Shown in pieces: positions 1 to 10,070 of a DNA stretch of 64,000 bases. The DNA is taken from contig JAXGGA010002219.1 in the NCBI GenBank assembly GCA_038373865.1, positions 62,001 through 126,000 on the forward strand, in the 5' to 3' direction. The stretch is from Uloborus plumipes (Eukaryota; Arthropoda; Arachnida; Araneae; Uloboridae). Made by a program: the position numbers and the translations under genes. The notes below the pieces were generated by a model. That model saw only the letters and a list, made by a program, of their open reading frames with translations, had not been told where the DNA came from and did no database searches. Every line of letters begins with the position of its first letter. The first letter of the stretch is position 1.

Positions 1-444
1 ATCATAATTAAAGTGACATTTTTTAAAAAACTGGCATAAAAATGAAGATTTTTCTTACGATGCCATAGGATAAGAATTTGCTGGGTGAATCAAAACACTT
101 TGTTCTGTTTTTTCGATTCAAACTTATTAAAATGATAAAAAAATACGAGGGGAACCGTTTGAAAATTTAAAAGATTCTAACCTCAATTCTCCTAGTTAAG
201 ACAGGGGACAAGGTGGACAACTTTTTGCTGCTTCTGAGGAAGAACTAGATCGCAGAATGCCAGAAAGCTCTAGATTAAAAAAAGTATTTTTTCCCCAGGA
301 GACTTCTCTTCGTACTTAAAATACAAGAGAAAAGTCATGCAGATTTTATGCCGTAAAAGTCCTGTACACACATAGTGATGAATTCTTAGGAAGATTTTAA
401 AGGAGGGTCTGGAGATAAAAAAAACCACTGAGATTTCAAAAACT
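1..444. other. AT-rich DNA, no gene seen
   Basis: I see no coding potential, RNA gene or clear repeat in this stretch before the 83-bp satellite begins. Confidence 0.5.
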
Positions 445-857
445 AAAGTAGCGTATACTTCTTAATTGTAGTTTCTTATTAACCTAGCTAACCAACAATC
501 AAGAAGCATAAAACGCTACTTCATGAAGTAGCCTGTTTTGCTTGTTAATTGCAGTTTCTTATTAACTTTGCTAACTAACAACTAAGAAGCATAAAACGCT
601 ACTTCATGAAGTAGCCTGTTTTGCTTGTTAATTGCAGTTTCTTATTAACTTTGCTAACTAACAACTAAGAAGCATAAAACGCTACTTCATGAAATAGTCT
701 GTTTTGCTTCTTAATTTTATTTTCTTAGTAACCTTGCTAACCAACAATCAAGAAGCATAAAACGCTACTTTATGAAGTAGCCTGTTTTGCTTCTTAATTG
801 TAGTTTCTTATTAACCTCGCTAATTAACAATCAAAAAGCATAAAACGCTACTTCATC
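445..857. repeat. 83-bp tandem satellite, about five copies
   Basis: The phrase GTAGCCTGTTTTGCTT recurs at 528, 611, 694 (as ATAGTCTG) and 777, giving an exact 83-bp period, with a slightly shorter first copy near 448. Each unit holds the 16-bp perfect palindrome CTACTTCATGAAGTAG, extended by imperfect arms to about 42 bp (GAAGCATAAAACG pairs with a matching GCTTC-ended arm). The array therefore could extrude regularly spaced hairpins. Copies differ at a few positions, so it is not freshly amplified. No coding frame is evident. Confidence 0.9.
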
Positions 858-1822
858 ACAGCAGACATATTAAAGAGGCGGCTTTTATCCCCAACGAGGA
901 CGTTTTACTACTCAAGTACCGATTGAGGGTTTCAGGTTAACAGTACTTTAATCGTGACAATATGGCTGCGTTTTACCTTTTATAATTTTCCCCCATTTCA
1001 ATAACAAAACTTTAAACGGAATGTAGCGAAACTTTACCTATTGTTCTTAATAAAAAGGATTTTATCTAAAGATTTTTAATGTTAAAAAGGCATATAAAAA
1101 TAGTGCAACAACGTGAAGATAAATGTTAGAAGAGCGCATCAACTTTAATACCACTTTCCATTGTCCCCTTAACTCCATGTATTTACAGTTAAAACTCTGT
1201 TTTAATAAACGCATTACAAAACAATGGTTGGAATATTTTTTTCTTTCGGTGCATATTTTTGAAACCTTATGTGGAAGGAAGTAGCCTTTTACGAGAAAGT
1301 GTGATTATTCTAACAATGTTTTTTTAACGCTGTTTATTACTCGAAAGAAATTCCGCTTTGCTAAAAGTTAATTCGAAAATATATCTTTTGTCAGAATACA
1401 ATTTTACGACTTTGTTTAGAAATAAATACCTAAGAAAATTACAAATTTCAGAAATTTCGCAGTTTTTCATCAGGCTCACACAGTTTAAAGGTTATTACAT
1501 AATTTTTATATCACTTTTCCGACTAAGAGATTGTATCCAATAATTGAGATACTTCGCTGTTTTAGTATTATGTTACAAGGGGTACAGCAGAAAATCAATT
1601 TCATCTTCGTTCGTTGCAATGTGCCATACATGTTAGGAATTTTATATTCTCCTAAAACAATTTTACACTTCAAGAATTTTCTGAGTTTATGAACGAGTAT
1701 TGTTATGTTTGTAATTTTTAAGCTGAAAGTTTCAGACATTCTTATATTTGTCCCACCTACGCATTAAATGTTCAAGTCAATATTAAAAGTACAAGTATAT
1801 CTACGCTTTTCTTTTCCCTTTG
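858..1822. other. AT-rich DNA, no gene seen
   Basis: Short open frames here have no recognisable domain and look like chance frames in AT-rich sequence. Confidence 0.5.
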
Positions 1823-1830
1823 GTCGTGGA

Positions 1831-1992
1831 CAGGGACGTCATTTCAAGTTTTTCCAGGGGGGGGGGGCGGCAAAGGGTGAAAACACAATGCAGTTTCATC
1901 GGAAAACATCAAAAACTACGCCCATATATTTTCTCAAAGCCAGGGGGGAGGGGCAACTGCCCCCCTGCCCCCCCCCCTAAATGACGGGCCTG
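1831..1992. mobile_element. hAT-type MITE with 8-bp target duplication
   Basis: The ends read CAGGGACGTCATTT and, on the other strand, CAGGCCCGTCATTT. The element is flanked by the identical 8-mer GTCGTGGA at 1823-1830 and 1993-2000. An 8-bp target duplication with CAGG termini is the hallmark of hAT transposons. The interior is G-rich and C-rich with no transposase, so this is a non-autonomous copy. A second copy lies at 61625-61795. Confidence 0.88.
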
Positions 1993-2129
1993 GTCGTGGA
2001 TGTGATTTTGTGAACAGTTAGTAGGCTGCATATCTTTGGCAGCTGAAAGAAAAGGTAATTAAAGGTTGTTTTGTAATTGTTTGGTCCTGCGCTATAACAT
2101 TAGCTGTCTGTGATGCTCAACTCACTTAG

Positions 2130-2570
2130 CAAAAAATAAAGAGTTGTTTTTACAGTATTATACTGGTAGCAGAGGTTCCAGTTTAAAACTGTAAAATGCA
2201 TGGTAATAAACTGTAAAATTAACAATTTTACAGTTTATTACTGTGAAGCAGCAATCTTACAGTTTATTACCACAAAATGAGCTGTATTATGCTGTAAAAA
2301 TAACAGTATGATACTAGCAGCAGAGTTCTTACTTACAGTTACATACTTACATACTTACATACTTACAGTTTCAGTATGAAACTGTAAAATGCACAGAAAT
2401 AAAATTGTAGTATTAGCACTTTTGCAATTTATTACTGTAAATCAGCAATTTTACTTTATTAGTGCAAAATTAGAAATTTCATAGTTTATCGCTGTAAAAT
2501 TAACAATTTTTACAGTTTGTTACTATAAAATTAGCTGTATTATACTGTGAAAACAACAACTATTTTTTAC
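2130..2570. repeat. ACAGTTTATTACTGTAAA repeat, two adjoining units
   Basis: The motif TTTACAGTTTATTACTGT and its complement recur many times. The left edge (TTTTTACAGTATTATACTGG) and the phrase AAACTGTAAAATGCA recur near 2285-2395, so two related units seem joined, separated by an (ACTT/ACAT) run at about 2328-2366. The same family appears at 26268-26365 and 50869-51700. No coding content is visible. Confidence 0.75.
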
Positions 2571-2577
2571 ATTGCAT

Positions 2578-2766
2578 TATACTACACTATAACCTTTCTT
2601 GACAACAAAATCAGGACGTCAGCGTGACATTTGCGTGACGTTAGCCTATGAAAAACGAGCTAGATAAAACGTCACAGCCTACTTGGCGAATTAGAGGAGA
2701 TCGCTGACTGCTTGTGAGCCCTTATTGGCTCCGCCCGTCGTGTCAGTTAAGTTTCATTCTAGTATA
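2578..2766. mobile_element. MITE of the TATACTA family
   Basis: Terminal inverted repeats begin TATACTA and continue as imperfect complements (about 25 bp). The interior contains the block AAAAACGAGCTAGATAAAAC, which also occurs in the elements at 37406-37594 and 61822-62018. It has no coding capacity. A TA target is likely, but the superfamily cannot be settled from the ends alone. Confidence 0.75.
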
Positions 2767-3790
2767 GTACAAGATCTGACTTAGGTTTACTTACCCTCAT
2801 CGAGTTTCCTCATATGTTACGCATAAAAGTGTAGACTAAAAAAAAAAACAAACACGATGTTATAAAGCTGACAAGCAAAATTGCAGCTACAATTGAGTTG
2901 TCATGATTTTAAAATTTCAATAATGGAGTAATTTTGTAGATTTTCTGCATTTACCGAAAAAATTTAGCAGAAAGTTGCAAAATCACAGCAGTTTTTTTGC
3001 AAATTTTTTTTAAAGCACATATATCATAACATCTGCAAGGCACATCATTTCTTAATTGAATCTTCATTTTCTTGGGAAAATGTCGAGTTTTGAGCATTTT
3101 CGAGAGATTTAGATCTGTTTCTAATTTTCAAACCACTATGGAAAAATTGCAGATTCTTGCAAAATTCAATGATTCCTACAGAAAAGCTGCAGTTTTATTC
3201 AATTACTGGAACTTCAAATCGCAACAGCCCTATGATTGGATCCCTTTTGTTTATAGCCCTATACTATCGTGTTAGTAATATTTTTATCAACATTTTCATG
3301 TATAATATGAGAACTCAAAGAGGGTAGGTCAACTTAAATCAGATGAGCCAATCTGTGTCAGTCTATTGCAACTTATTTTTAAAACTTAATCACATTCTTC
3401 TTATCTTATAATAATGTTCTTAATAAATATAACATCAACTAAATAAATAAACATATTCCTTCACTGGGCTATGCTAGTTTGGGAAATGAATTTTCAAGCA
3501 TAAATTCTGTAGCTTAAAACCAGACTAACGTAAGTCTATTTTCGTCACTTTTCAATAGAGGGCGAAAAAAAGCGTCGGATGCATGTAAAAAATGAGATTT
3601 GCGCTTTTTTAACGCTGCTAAATAATGGGGGAATTTCCAAAATTTCAAAAGTATTTTTTTCTGAAAGAACATGCTTCAAAACCTAGGAATTGACCATTTT
3701 TTTTATTTTTTGACAGTTATATATTTTTTATGAAAATATTTTAACCGGTGCGCAGATGCTATTCCGAAAAAAAAAAAAAACATCTGCGCA
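2767..3790. other. AT-rich DNA, no gene seen
   Basis: Only homopolymer runs and short chance frames are seen. Confidence 0.45.
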
Positions 3791-3943
3791 TGACGTCAGT
3801 GGTGCACGTAAGCGCGAAATCTAATTGGTTGTAGTGAGATGACGAAGGTCGTGACGTCATCGATTCCTGCGATTGGACAACTCAAGTCAAGCAAAATGGT
3901 GTTATTATTGGACAGAGAGCTGGTAGGTGCACCACTGACGTCA
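3791..3943. repeat. Small inverted-repeat element, 17-bp perfect arms
   Basis: TGACGTCAGTGGTGCAC at 3791-3807 is the exact reverse complement of 3927-3943. The interior has a further GTGACGTCAT motif. It looks like a short MITE or foldback; no convincing target duplication is visible, so the superfamily is unknown. Confidence 0.65.
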
Positions 3944-4217
3944 CAAAAACCACCCCCCGTTTTCAAAGTAGGGTATTTAAAAAAATAATAAAAAAACAAA
4001 CTGTTGGGAAAATAAAGTATTTTCCGAGCCCATGTTATTTTTTTATATCATTCTATCAATTTCAGTAACAAAAAGTAGTACTTTTGACTGAAGGAAACTC
4101 CCCCATTGTGAGGGATTTTTTTTTTCTAAAATAATGTTCCTGGGGGTCGATGCGGAATAAGATTCCACACACAATGCAGCAAAAAAATGAAAACCGTCAT
4201 TTTTGGACTTTTTAAAA

Positions 4218-4320
4218 ACACAAGACAACGTGTCCAAAAGTACAAATGAAATATTTAAAAAAAATTTTGAAAACTCTAGAGTTTGAAAGCTCTCTCTTAT
4301 GCTAGAGTTTTCAAACTATA
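4218..4320. repeat. Palindrome extension and 60-bp hairpin insertion
   Basis: About 42 bp at 4218-4260 are the complement of 6226-6267, so the neighbouring palindrome is longer than its apparent ends. Between this extension and the left arm lies a 60-bp stretch absent on the right. It has its own 14-bp hairpin arms (TTTGAAAACTCTAG and complement). Confidence 0.7.
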
Positions 4321-6225
4321 CAGGGAGAGTTCGATCGAATCAGCCATACGAAAAGGAGTGATAGAAGAGCCCAAGTGGAGTATAGAACCACCCATTAGCG
4401 GTGTCAATTCGTAACCGTAACCGAGTTATGGTATATTTAAGGAAAATTCGCAAAAAAACAAAATTCTGAGAAAAAGATCAATTTCTGAAGTTCCTGTTGG
4501 GTCTACGCACAAAATAAGCACATATTTCGAAAGAGCAGAAAAAATCCTTTAAAATGACATCTTTTTCATCAAGATAGTCGCACTTTATAGCGAGTTACAA
4601 GCTTTCAAACACTGGAAACACTCAAAAATGAAATTTCATCAAACTTTTCAGTCAAAAATTTCAGAAACAACCGTATGAGCTACAACCGGTCAAATGCACC
4701 CAAAACTTTCTCATTTCACTAGCTTTCAGATGATACAACAGAAAATCATATTGGGCTTCAAGTTCAGCAGATATTCTGGCTTTTGTTTGAAACAGTATGA
4801 AAATCGTCCTTTGTCAGAATATGGAAACCAGCAAAGAGTCAGACTTTTATGTTCTAAATTTTCTATTTCATGTAAGTGTACTGGTTTATTTATTCGAGAA
4901 ACGGAAAATTTTATAACTAAATATTAAATTGTAACACTTTATTAAGTTAATAATCACAAGAGAAGATAACACGTAGAAACAAAGGCAGCATTACTTTAAC
5001 GCGCTTTTCACAAAAAAAAAAAAAATCAAAATTAAATGAGTTACACTAACATCTATGAGTACATTTACATGTAAACAATCCTCAAAATTACCCAGAGCTA
5101 CTGGAATTATCATCCCCCACACCTGATAAATGCCCTTGGCCTTTTAAGAGCGAGAACTACCGTCGCTCTCTATGAAATTTCATTTCATAGAGTCCATTCA
5201 TCCTGTCATTTGGGTCCTATTCCTCGGCCACCTAGATCACCAGACCTGACGCCAGTGAACTTCTTTGTTTGGGGATTCTTGAAACAAGCAGTTTATAGCT
5301 CAGATGCAACCAGTTTGCAGGACTTGCGCATTTGGCTTGATGGAGCAGTAGCAAAAGTGAGAAATGAAATTTCATTGAGAGCGACGGTAGTTTTTGCTCT
5401 TAAAAGGCCAAGGGCATCTATCTGGTGTGGGGGATGATAATTTCAGTAGCTCTGGGAAATGTTGAGGATTGTTTACATGTAAATGTACTCATAGATGTTA
5501 GTGTAACTCATTTAATTTTGATTTTTTTTTTGTGAAAAGCGCGTTAAGGTAATGCTGCCTTTGTTTCTACGTGTTGTTATCTTCTCTTGTGATTATTAAC
5601 TTAATAAAGTGTTACAATTTAATATTTAGTTATAAAATTTTCCGTTTCTCGAATAAATAAACCAGTACACTTACATGAAATAGAAAATTTAGAACATAAA
5701 AGTCTGACTCTTTGCTGGTTTCCATATTCTGACAAAGGACGATTTTCATACTGTTTCAAACAAAAGCCAGAATATCTGCTGAACTTGAAGCCCAATATGA
5801 TTTTCTGTTGTATCATCTGAAAGCTAGTGAAATGAGAAAGTTTTTGGTGCATTTGACCGGTTGTAGCTCATACGGTTGTTTCTGAAATTTTTGACTGAAA
5901 AGTTTGATGAAATTTCATTTTTGAGTGCTTCCAGTGTTTGAAAGCTTGTAACTCGCTATAAAGTGCGACTATCTTGATGAAAAAGATGTCATTTTAAAGG
6001 ATTTTTTCTGCTCTTTCGAAATATGTGCTTATTTTGTGCGTAGACCCAACAGGAACTTCAGAAATTGATCTTTTTCTCAGAATTTTGTTTTTTTGCGAAT
6101 TTTCCTTAAATATACCATAACTCGGTTACGGTTACGAATTGACACCGCTAATGGGTGGTTCTATACTCCACTTGGGCTCTTCTATCACCCCTTTTCGTAT
6201 GGCAGATTCGATCGAACTCACCCTG
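4321..6225. mobile_element. 1.9-kb foldback element with 863-bp inverted arms
   Basis: Arms 4321-5183 and 5363-6225 are reverse complements around a centre at 5273. Every homologous pair of positions I checked sums to 10546, so the arms have almost no net length change; I see only a few substitutions and small compensating indels. The ends start CAGGG(A/T)GAGTTCGATCG and are flanked by TA, as for Tc1/mariner elements. The 179-bp loop encodes a transposase fragment. The high arm identity implies recent formation or gene conversion. This is probably a rearranged, non-autonomous mariner-type element. Confidence 0.88.
5210..5362 (+). pseudogene. Mariner/Tc1-like transposase C-terminal fragment
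   Basis: The frame reads PPRSPDLTPVNFFVWGFLK followed by a helical stretch. The pattern PxRSPDLxPxxFFxWGxLK surrounds the third catalytic acidic residue of Tc1/mariner DDE/D transposases and is typical of their C-terminal part. Only about 50 residues remain. The upstream catalytic domain and the DNA-binding domain are missing, because the fragment sits entirely in the loop of the large palindrome and the open frame then runs into the right arm. It cannot be functional alone, but it names the superfamily of the palindromic element. Confidence 0.7.
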
Positions 6226-6557
6226 TATTTTAATATTTTATTTGTACTTTTGGACACGTTGTCTTGTATTTTTAATTTCATTAATTGTACAAAGTTTTCG
6301 ACTGCTTTTCTTACAAATATATTTTAATGATTGCTGGGAAATTCATATCCAAAAAGTGAACTTTTAATTTTAACTAATTTGACAGCGCAAAATCAGAAGA
6401 AAAATTTCCCGAACATTTAAGAACTTTAAATAGATAACATACATTATTCAGGTATGATAAATAACTATGTTACTTAGCTGTATAAGTTTCACTTGTTCTA
6501 GCATAGATGAAACGGTTGTAAACTTAAAACACTTTATTTACTCTGAAACACCTAAAT

Positions 6558-6944
6558 ATATCGTGCGGTTACAAGTGAAACACACTAAGTCAAATTATTA
6601 ATTTTCAGCTTTTTAGCTTATCTTACACACAAAAATGAGCTGTTTCTACTGGTGAAACCCACTAAGTCATATCTTTATTTAATTCAGATTTTTAAACAAA
6701 TTTGTAATCACATTAAGTACTCAAACCAAGTAGTTCTTACAGGTAAAACACACTAAAGGACTTAGTTGCTTTCTAATGTTGAAAAATATTTCATAGTAAA
6801 AGTAAAACACAAACCAAGTCCATGACTTAGTGTGTTCAATTCTCAGGATGTCAATTCCAAAGAAGTTAAAATAAATTTTTGATCAGCGTTTTCTCAAAAT
6901 CATGTTTTTTGACTTAGTCTGTTTCACTTGTAACCCCACGATAT
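6558..6944. repeat. Inverted-repeat element with internal GTGAAACACACTAAGT motifs
   Basis: The left end (ATATCGTGCGGTTACAAGTG, running on to AACACACTAAGTCAAA) matches the complement of the right end with only a few mismatches over about 38 bp. Variants of GTGAAACACACTAAGT recur inside near 6650, 6745 and 6800-6835, in both orientations. No target duplication is clear. Non-coding, probably a MITE. Confidence 0.7.
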
Positions 6945-6994
6945 GGTCACATGCATCTTGCACATGACCACATGACAAGCAATCGGCAAGCAGT

Positions 6995-7057
6995 TTGGCA
7001 GGTGGCGCTGGCTTGAAAGGCAACGAAAAGGTAATTCGCTGCAGCGCCACTTGCCAA
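6995..7057. repeat. Short GC-richer hairpin
   Basis: TTGGCAGGTGGCGCTG at 6995-7010 pairs with 7042-7057 with one mismatch. The stem would be 16 bp with a 31-nt loop. Its role is unknown. Confidence 0.6.
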
Positions 7058-7264
7058 AATAATAATTCAAAACAAATATACAAATTTTTAAAAATAAACA
7101 AATAATTCAGTTCAAAATTTACTCAGCTTGAGCAATTTCTCAACAATAATGCTTTCTGTAGATTATTGAAGACATTTATTTATTTTATCATTATATTGAT
7201 TTCGTTGTTTCTAACGCTGTGTTATTTTCATTCTTCTTTCACAACAAAACACTATACATGGTTT

Positions 7265-7450
7265 CAGTAGCGTACATAGACTAAGGTGCGCCCCCAGCAA
7301 GATTTGTAAGTGCGCCCCCCACCCCCTATTAAAATGTAAAAAATATTTTCCCCGTGTAACCTTTAGTGCTATTTTTCTGGATCGGGCGCCCTCAAACCTC
7401 TTGCGCCCCCCCGCGCCGCGGGGGTTGCGGGGGCGCTATGTACGCCACTG
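7265..7450. mobile_element. hAT-type MITE with 8-bp target duplication
   Basis: The ends are CAGTAGCGTACATAG and, on the other strand, CAGTGGCGTACATAG. The element is bracketed by the identical 8-mer CATGGTTT at 7257-7264 and 7451-7458. The interior is rich in GCGCCCCC runs and has no transposase. CAGTGGCGTA ends plus an 8-bp duplication place it with hAT MITEs. A lone similar end (CAGTGGCGTATGCAAGGG) is present near 32935. Confidence 0.9.
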
Positions 7451-7458
7451 CATGGTTT

Positions 7459-8565
7459 CATTACTCTGAAAAAACACCGCAAAGTATTCTACTACCTATG
7501 AATCATGAAGAAAATTGTGGTAAACATTGCCATAAAAATGAAATTTGTATTTAATTTCAAATGAACGGTTATTTTGACATTCGAAACGCAATTCTTTTTC
7601 AACCCCAAACCCCTTCAAAGAAAACTTTCACTCATTAATACTATTAATTTAGCGAAAGATAAGAACAATTTTTAATCCTCATAAAAATGAATTTGAGAAT
7701 CGTTCCTTTCTGCATCATTGCGATGAAGTAATTCTTTTTATGCTGATCCGATTTTAATGATGAACGCTAAAATTCTTTGACTTTTGTGGTTCAATGAAGC
7801 GTCCATCAAGGTTATTCACGCTTGGAGTGGTTTTTTATTTTCTCGTGCTTTTATTTCTTTGTTAAGCATTTGTATAAAAACGTCTGTCGTCAGACCCTTC
7901 ACGCATAAAAATCAAGAAGTTTTAAATATTATATTTGTGTAATATTAAAATCCTCTTCACTATTATATACGAGAATTGACTTTGTGTTTTTAATACAGAA
8001 CTTTTTCATCGTTTTTTCTAGTAAGACAATTTTGTACGACTTCAAGGTTTAACACTTCGTTTTAGTTTTCGGTTTCACTAAAACGGTTTGTGATTCGTAA
8101 ATTTTTCTTGACTGCTTTCAAGTTAAAAAGTTTGTATTAAAAATGTGTTGATTTCTTTTAGCAAGTTTGGTTCATTTAGAAACTGGAAACAATCGATAAA
8201 ACAGCTCTTAGTATAAACTGAAAGAAATTCTCTTTTGGAATGAAACGAAATTTTATACACGCAATGACAACATTGACATTCGAAAATGATTACAAAATGA
8301 AAGCAAAATGATCATTTACTACTGGAAAAAATCTCAAACGAATGGAGGTTTAATACCTCTTAGCGTGAATGTACGAGATGATACTGTTGAGCATTGAGAC
8401 ACAGCAGTCTCTTATGATGTCCTACGTCATGTATAGCTTTTTGAGGCTCTTGCACCAGAAAACCCAACCAACCAACCAAACAAACAAACAAACAAACAAC
8501 CCTTGTACCGTAGTATCTGCAAACGCGCATTAATTTGATCAAACTCATAGGCTGTCCAATTTATG
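7459..8565. other. AT-rich DNA with a short AACC/AAAC repeat
   Basis: No gene is recognised. A simple repeat of AACC then AAAC units occupies about 8462-8500. Confidence 0.45.
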
Positions 8566-8954
8566 GTCTCAAGTTATCTCAGATTGTGCCAAAGGAGGGC
8601 GTCATGCAGGCCATAGAAGTTGATAATGTGGAAGAGGAAGTCGATTGGCACTTTTGCTGTGTGTGTCCGAGCATTGTCCTGTCAAAAAAATGACTTCTGG
8701 GAGCCATAAGTGCCAACAAATGCGACTGAAGCATGACATAAACGGATCGTTAGGTTGGCGTAGAACTGTGAATATGAGGGCAACATGGTCAACATAATGT
8801 TCCTCCAGCTGTGGATGCTGTGTTTTAGATAAGGTCTACATAACGGGTCTAGTTTCAGATACTGGGCATTTAAAAAAATTTCTGGAAAAAAACTGTTGCG
8901 AAATTTAAAGTGTTTTCTGATCTCCCCTCTTTTTTTTTTTTGCTTATCTATCAA
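8566..8954 (-). pseudogene. Decayed Tc1/mariner-like transposase relic
   Basis: On the minus strand a frame of about 90 residues (8954-8682) ends in a stop just before the block QDNARTHTAK, encoded near 8680-8650. QDNARxHTA is the motif around the second catalytic aspartate of Tc1-like transposases. The frame then stays open for about 35 codons without a recognisable third catalytic motif. Flanking inverted repeats were not found. The identification rests on this one motif, so the N-terminal limits are uncertain; what remains cannot make an active enzyme. Confidence 0.45.
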
Positions 8955-9533
8955 TATCAGGGGGTAAAAGCAGCACTTTTAACCGAATATTTTCGAAACA
9001 ATATGGTCAAATTCAGGTAAAAAAAGTTTTTACAAAAGTTGTGGGAGAGAAAAGTGCTTATTTTTCAAGAAAATTCACTTAAATTTTCGAAATTAATCCT
9101 TCTGATCACACAGATAGGAAAAAAAATGAAGCCATGCACGAGGGAATCTCTTTTAGTAATTGGAGTGTAATTGGATTTAAATTAAAAGCGGTTTTAAATA
9201 ATAAAGGCGGGGACAATGAGAAGCTTGAAGAATGCGGGTCTGCGGTAGTTTTAACGATTGGACTCACAATTAAAGCAAACAATGATTTTATTTCTTTTTC
9301 AGCTCTATACTTTCTGTAGCTCTAATTAAATGCGATTAAGAGTAGTTGTTTAAGTTTTAATCTATTTTCAGCTAGAATAATCAAAGTTTTTTCTAGGAGC
9401 GGGAACCATCTTACAAGTGAACGTAACAAAACACATTCGCCCTTAGTATATTAAATTTTGTTCCATCTGTGCTTTGTATGTTACTAATTTGTCATTTTTT
9501 TATATTAGAACTCTGAGTAAAAAGGTATTTTTT
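8955..9533. other. AT-rich DNA, no gene seen
   Basis: Nothing beyond short chance frames. Confidence 0.45.
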
Positions 9534-9952
9534 AGCCTATTTTCCCGTTGAAGTAAAAGAAAGACGACAGAAGCGTTGAAAGTGGCTTAAAGCATCTTTA
9601 AAATATCGCAAGGTCAAAAAATAAAAAAAAAAGATCAGAAATAAATAAAAAAAAATTAGAGAAATATCGAAAAAACCAAGCCCCCCACCCCGAACCTTCT
9701 AACGAACAGTCCGATTTGAACACATTTTCATTAAATTTTGAACAATTCAAAAAACTAGTCCTCCCTAATAACTTATTAGTGAAGAGTTCTATTAGAAGAA
9801 AGGTTTTATTGAGAGAGGCATATATTTCGTTTTTAGAAATAAGATTTGATTGCTTAACATATATGCTTGATAAACATTTGCATACTTTGACAATAAAGAA
9901 AATATTAATCATATGCTAAAACGTCGATGTTGGTAAACAAGAAAGTAGGCTC
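9534..9952. mobile_element. Deleted copy of the CCTACTTTCCCGT family
   Basis: The left end AGCCTATTTTCCCGTTGAAG and the right end GAAAGTAGGCTC followed by GTTCTTGACAGAA match the ends of the longer copies at 12475-14001 and 35592-36683. The internal tandem repeats are missing, so this is an internally deleted copy of about 420 bp. Confidence 0.7.
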
Positions 9953-10070
9953 ACTAAGTTCTTGACAGAATTTCTTGTAAATTGCAGGGCTTGGGGAGAT
10001 GAAGGTTTTATGAGGCAAAACAGAAATTGCGAGTAATTAAAGTTCAAAGTTTTACTGTTGCAGCTTTTTA

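Noticed and set aside
430..870. A CRISPR-like array
   Set aside because: The 83-bp units are contiguous without unique spacers and the genome is eukaryotic; it is a satellite.
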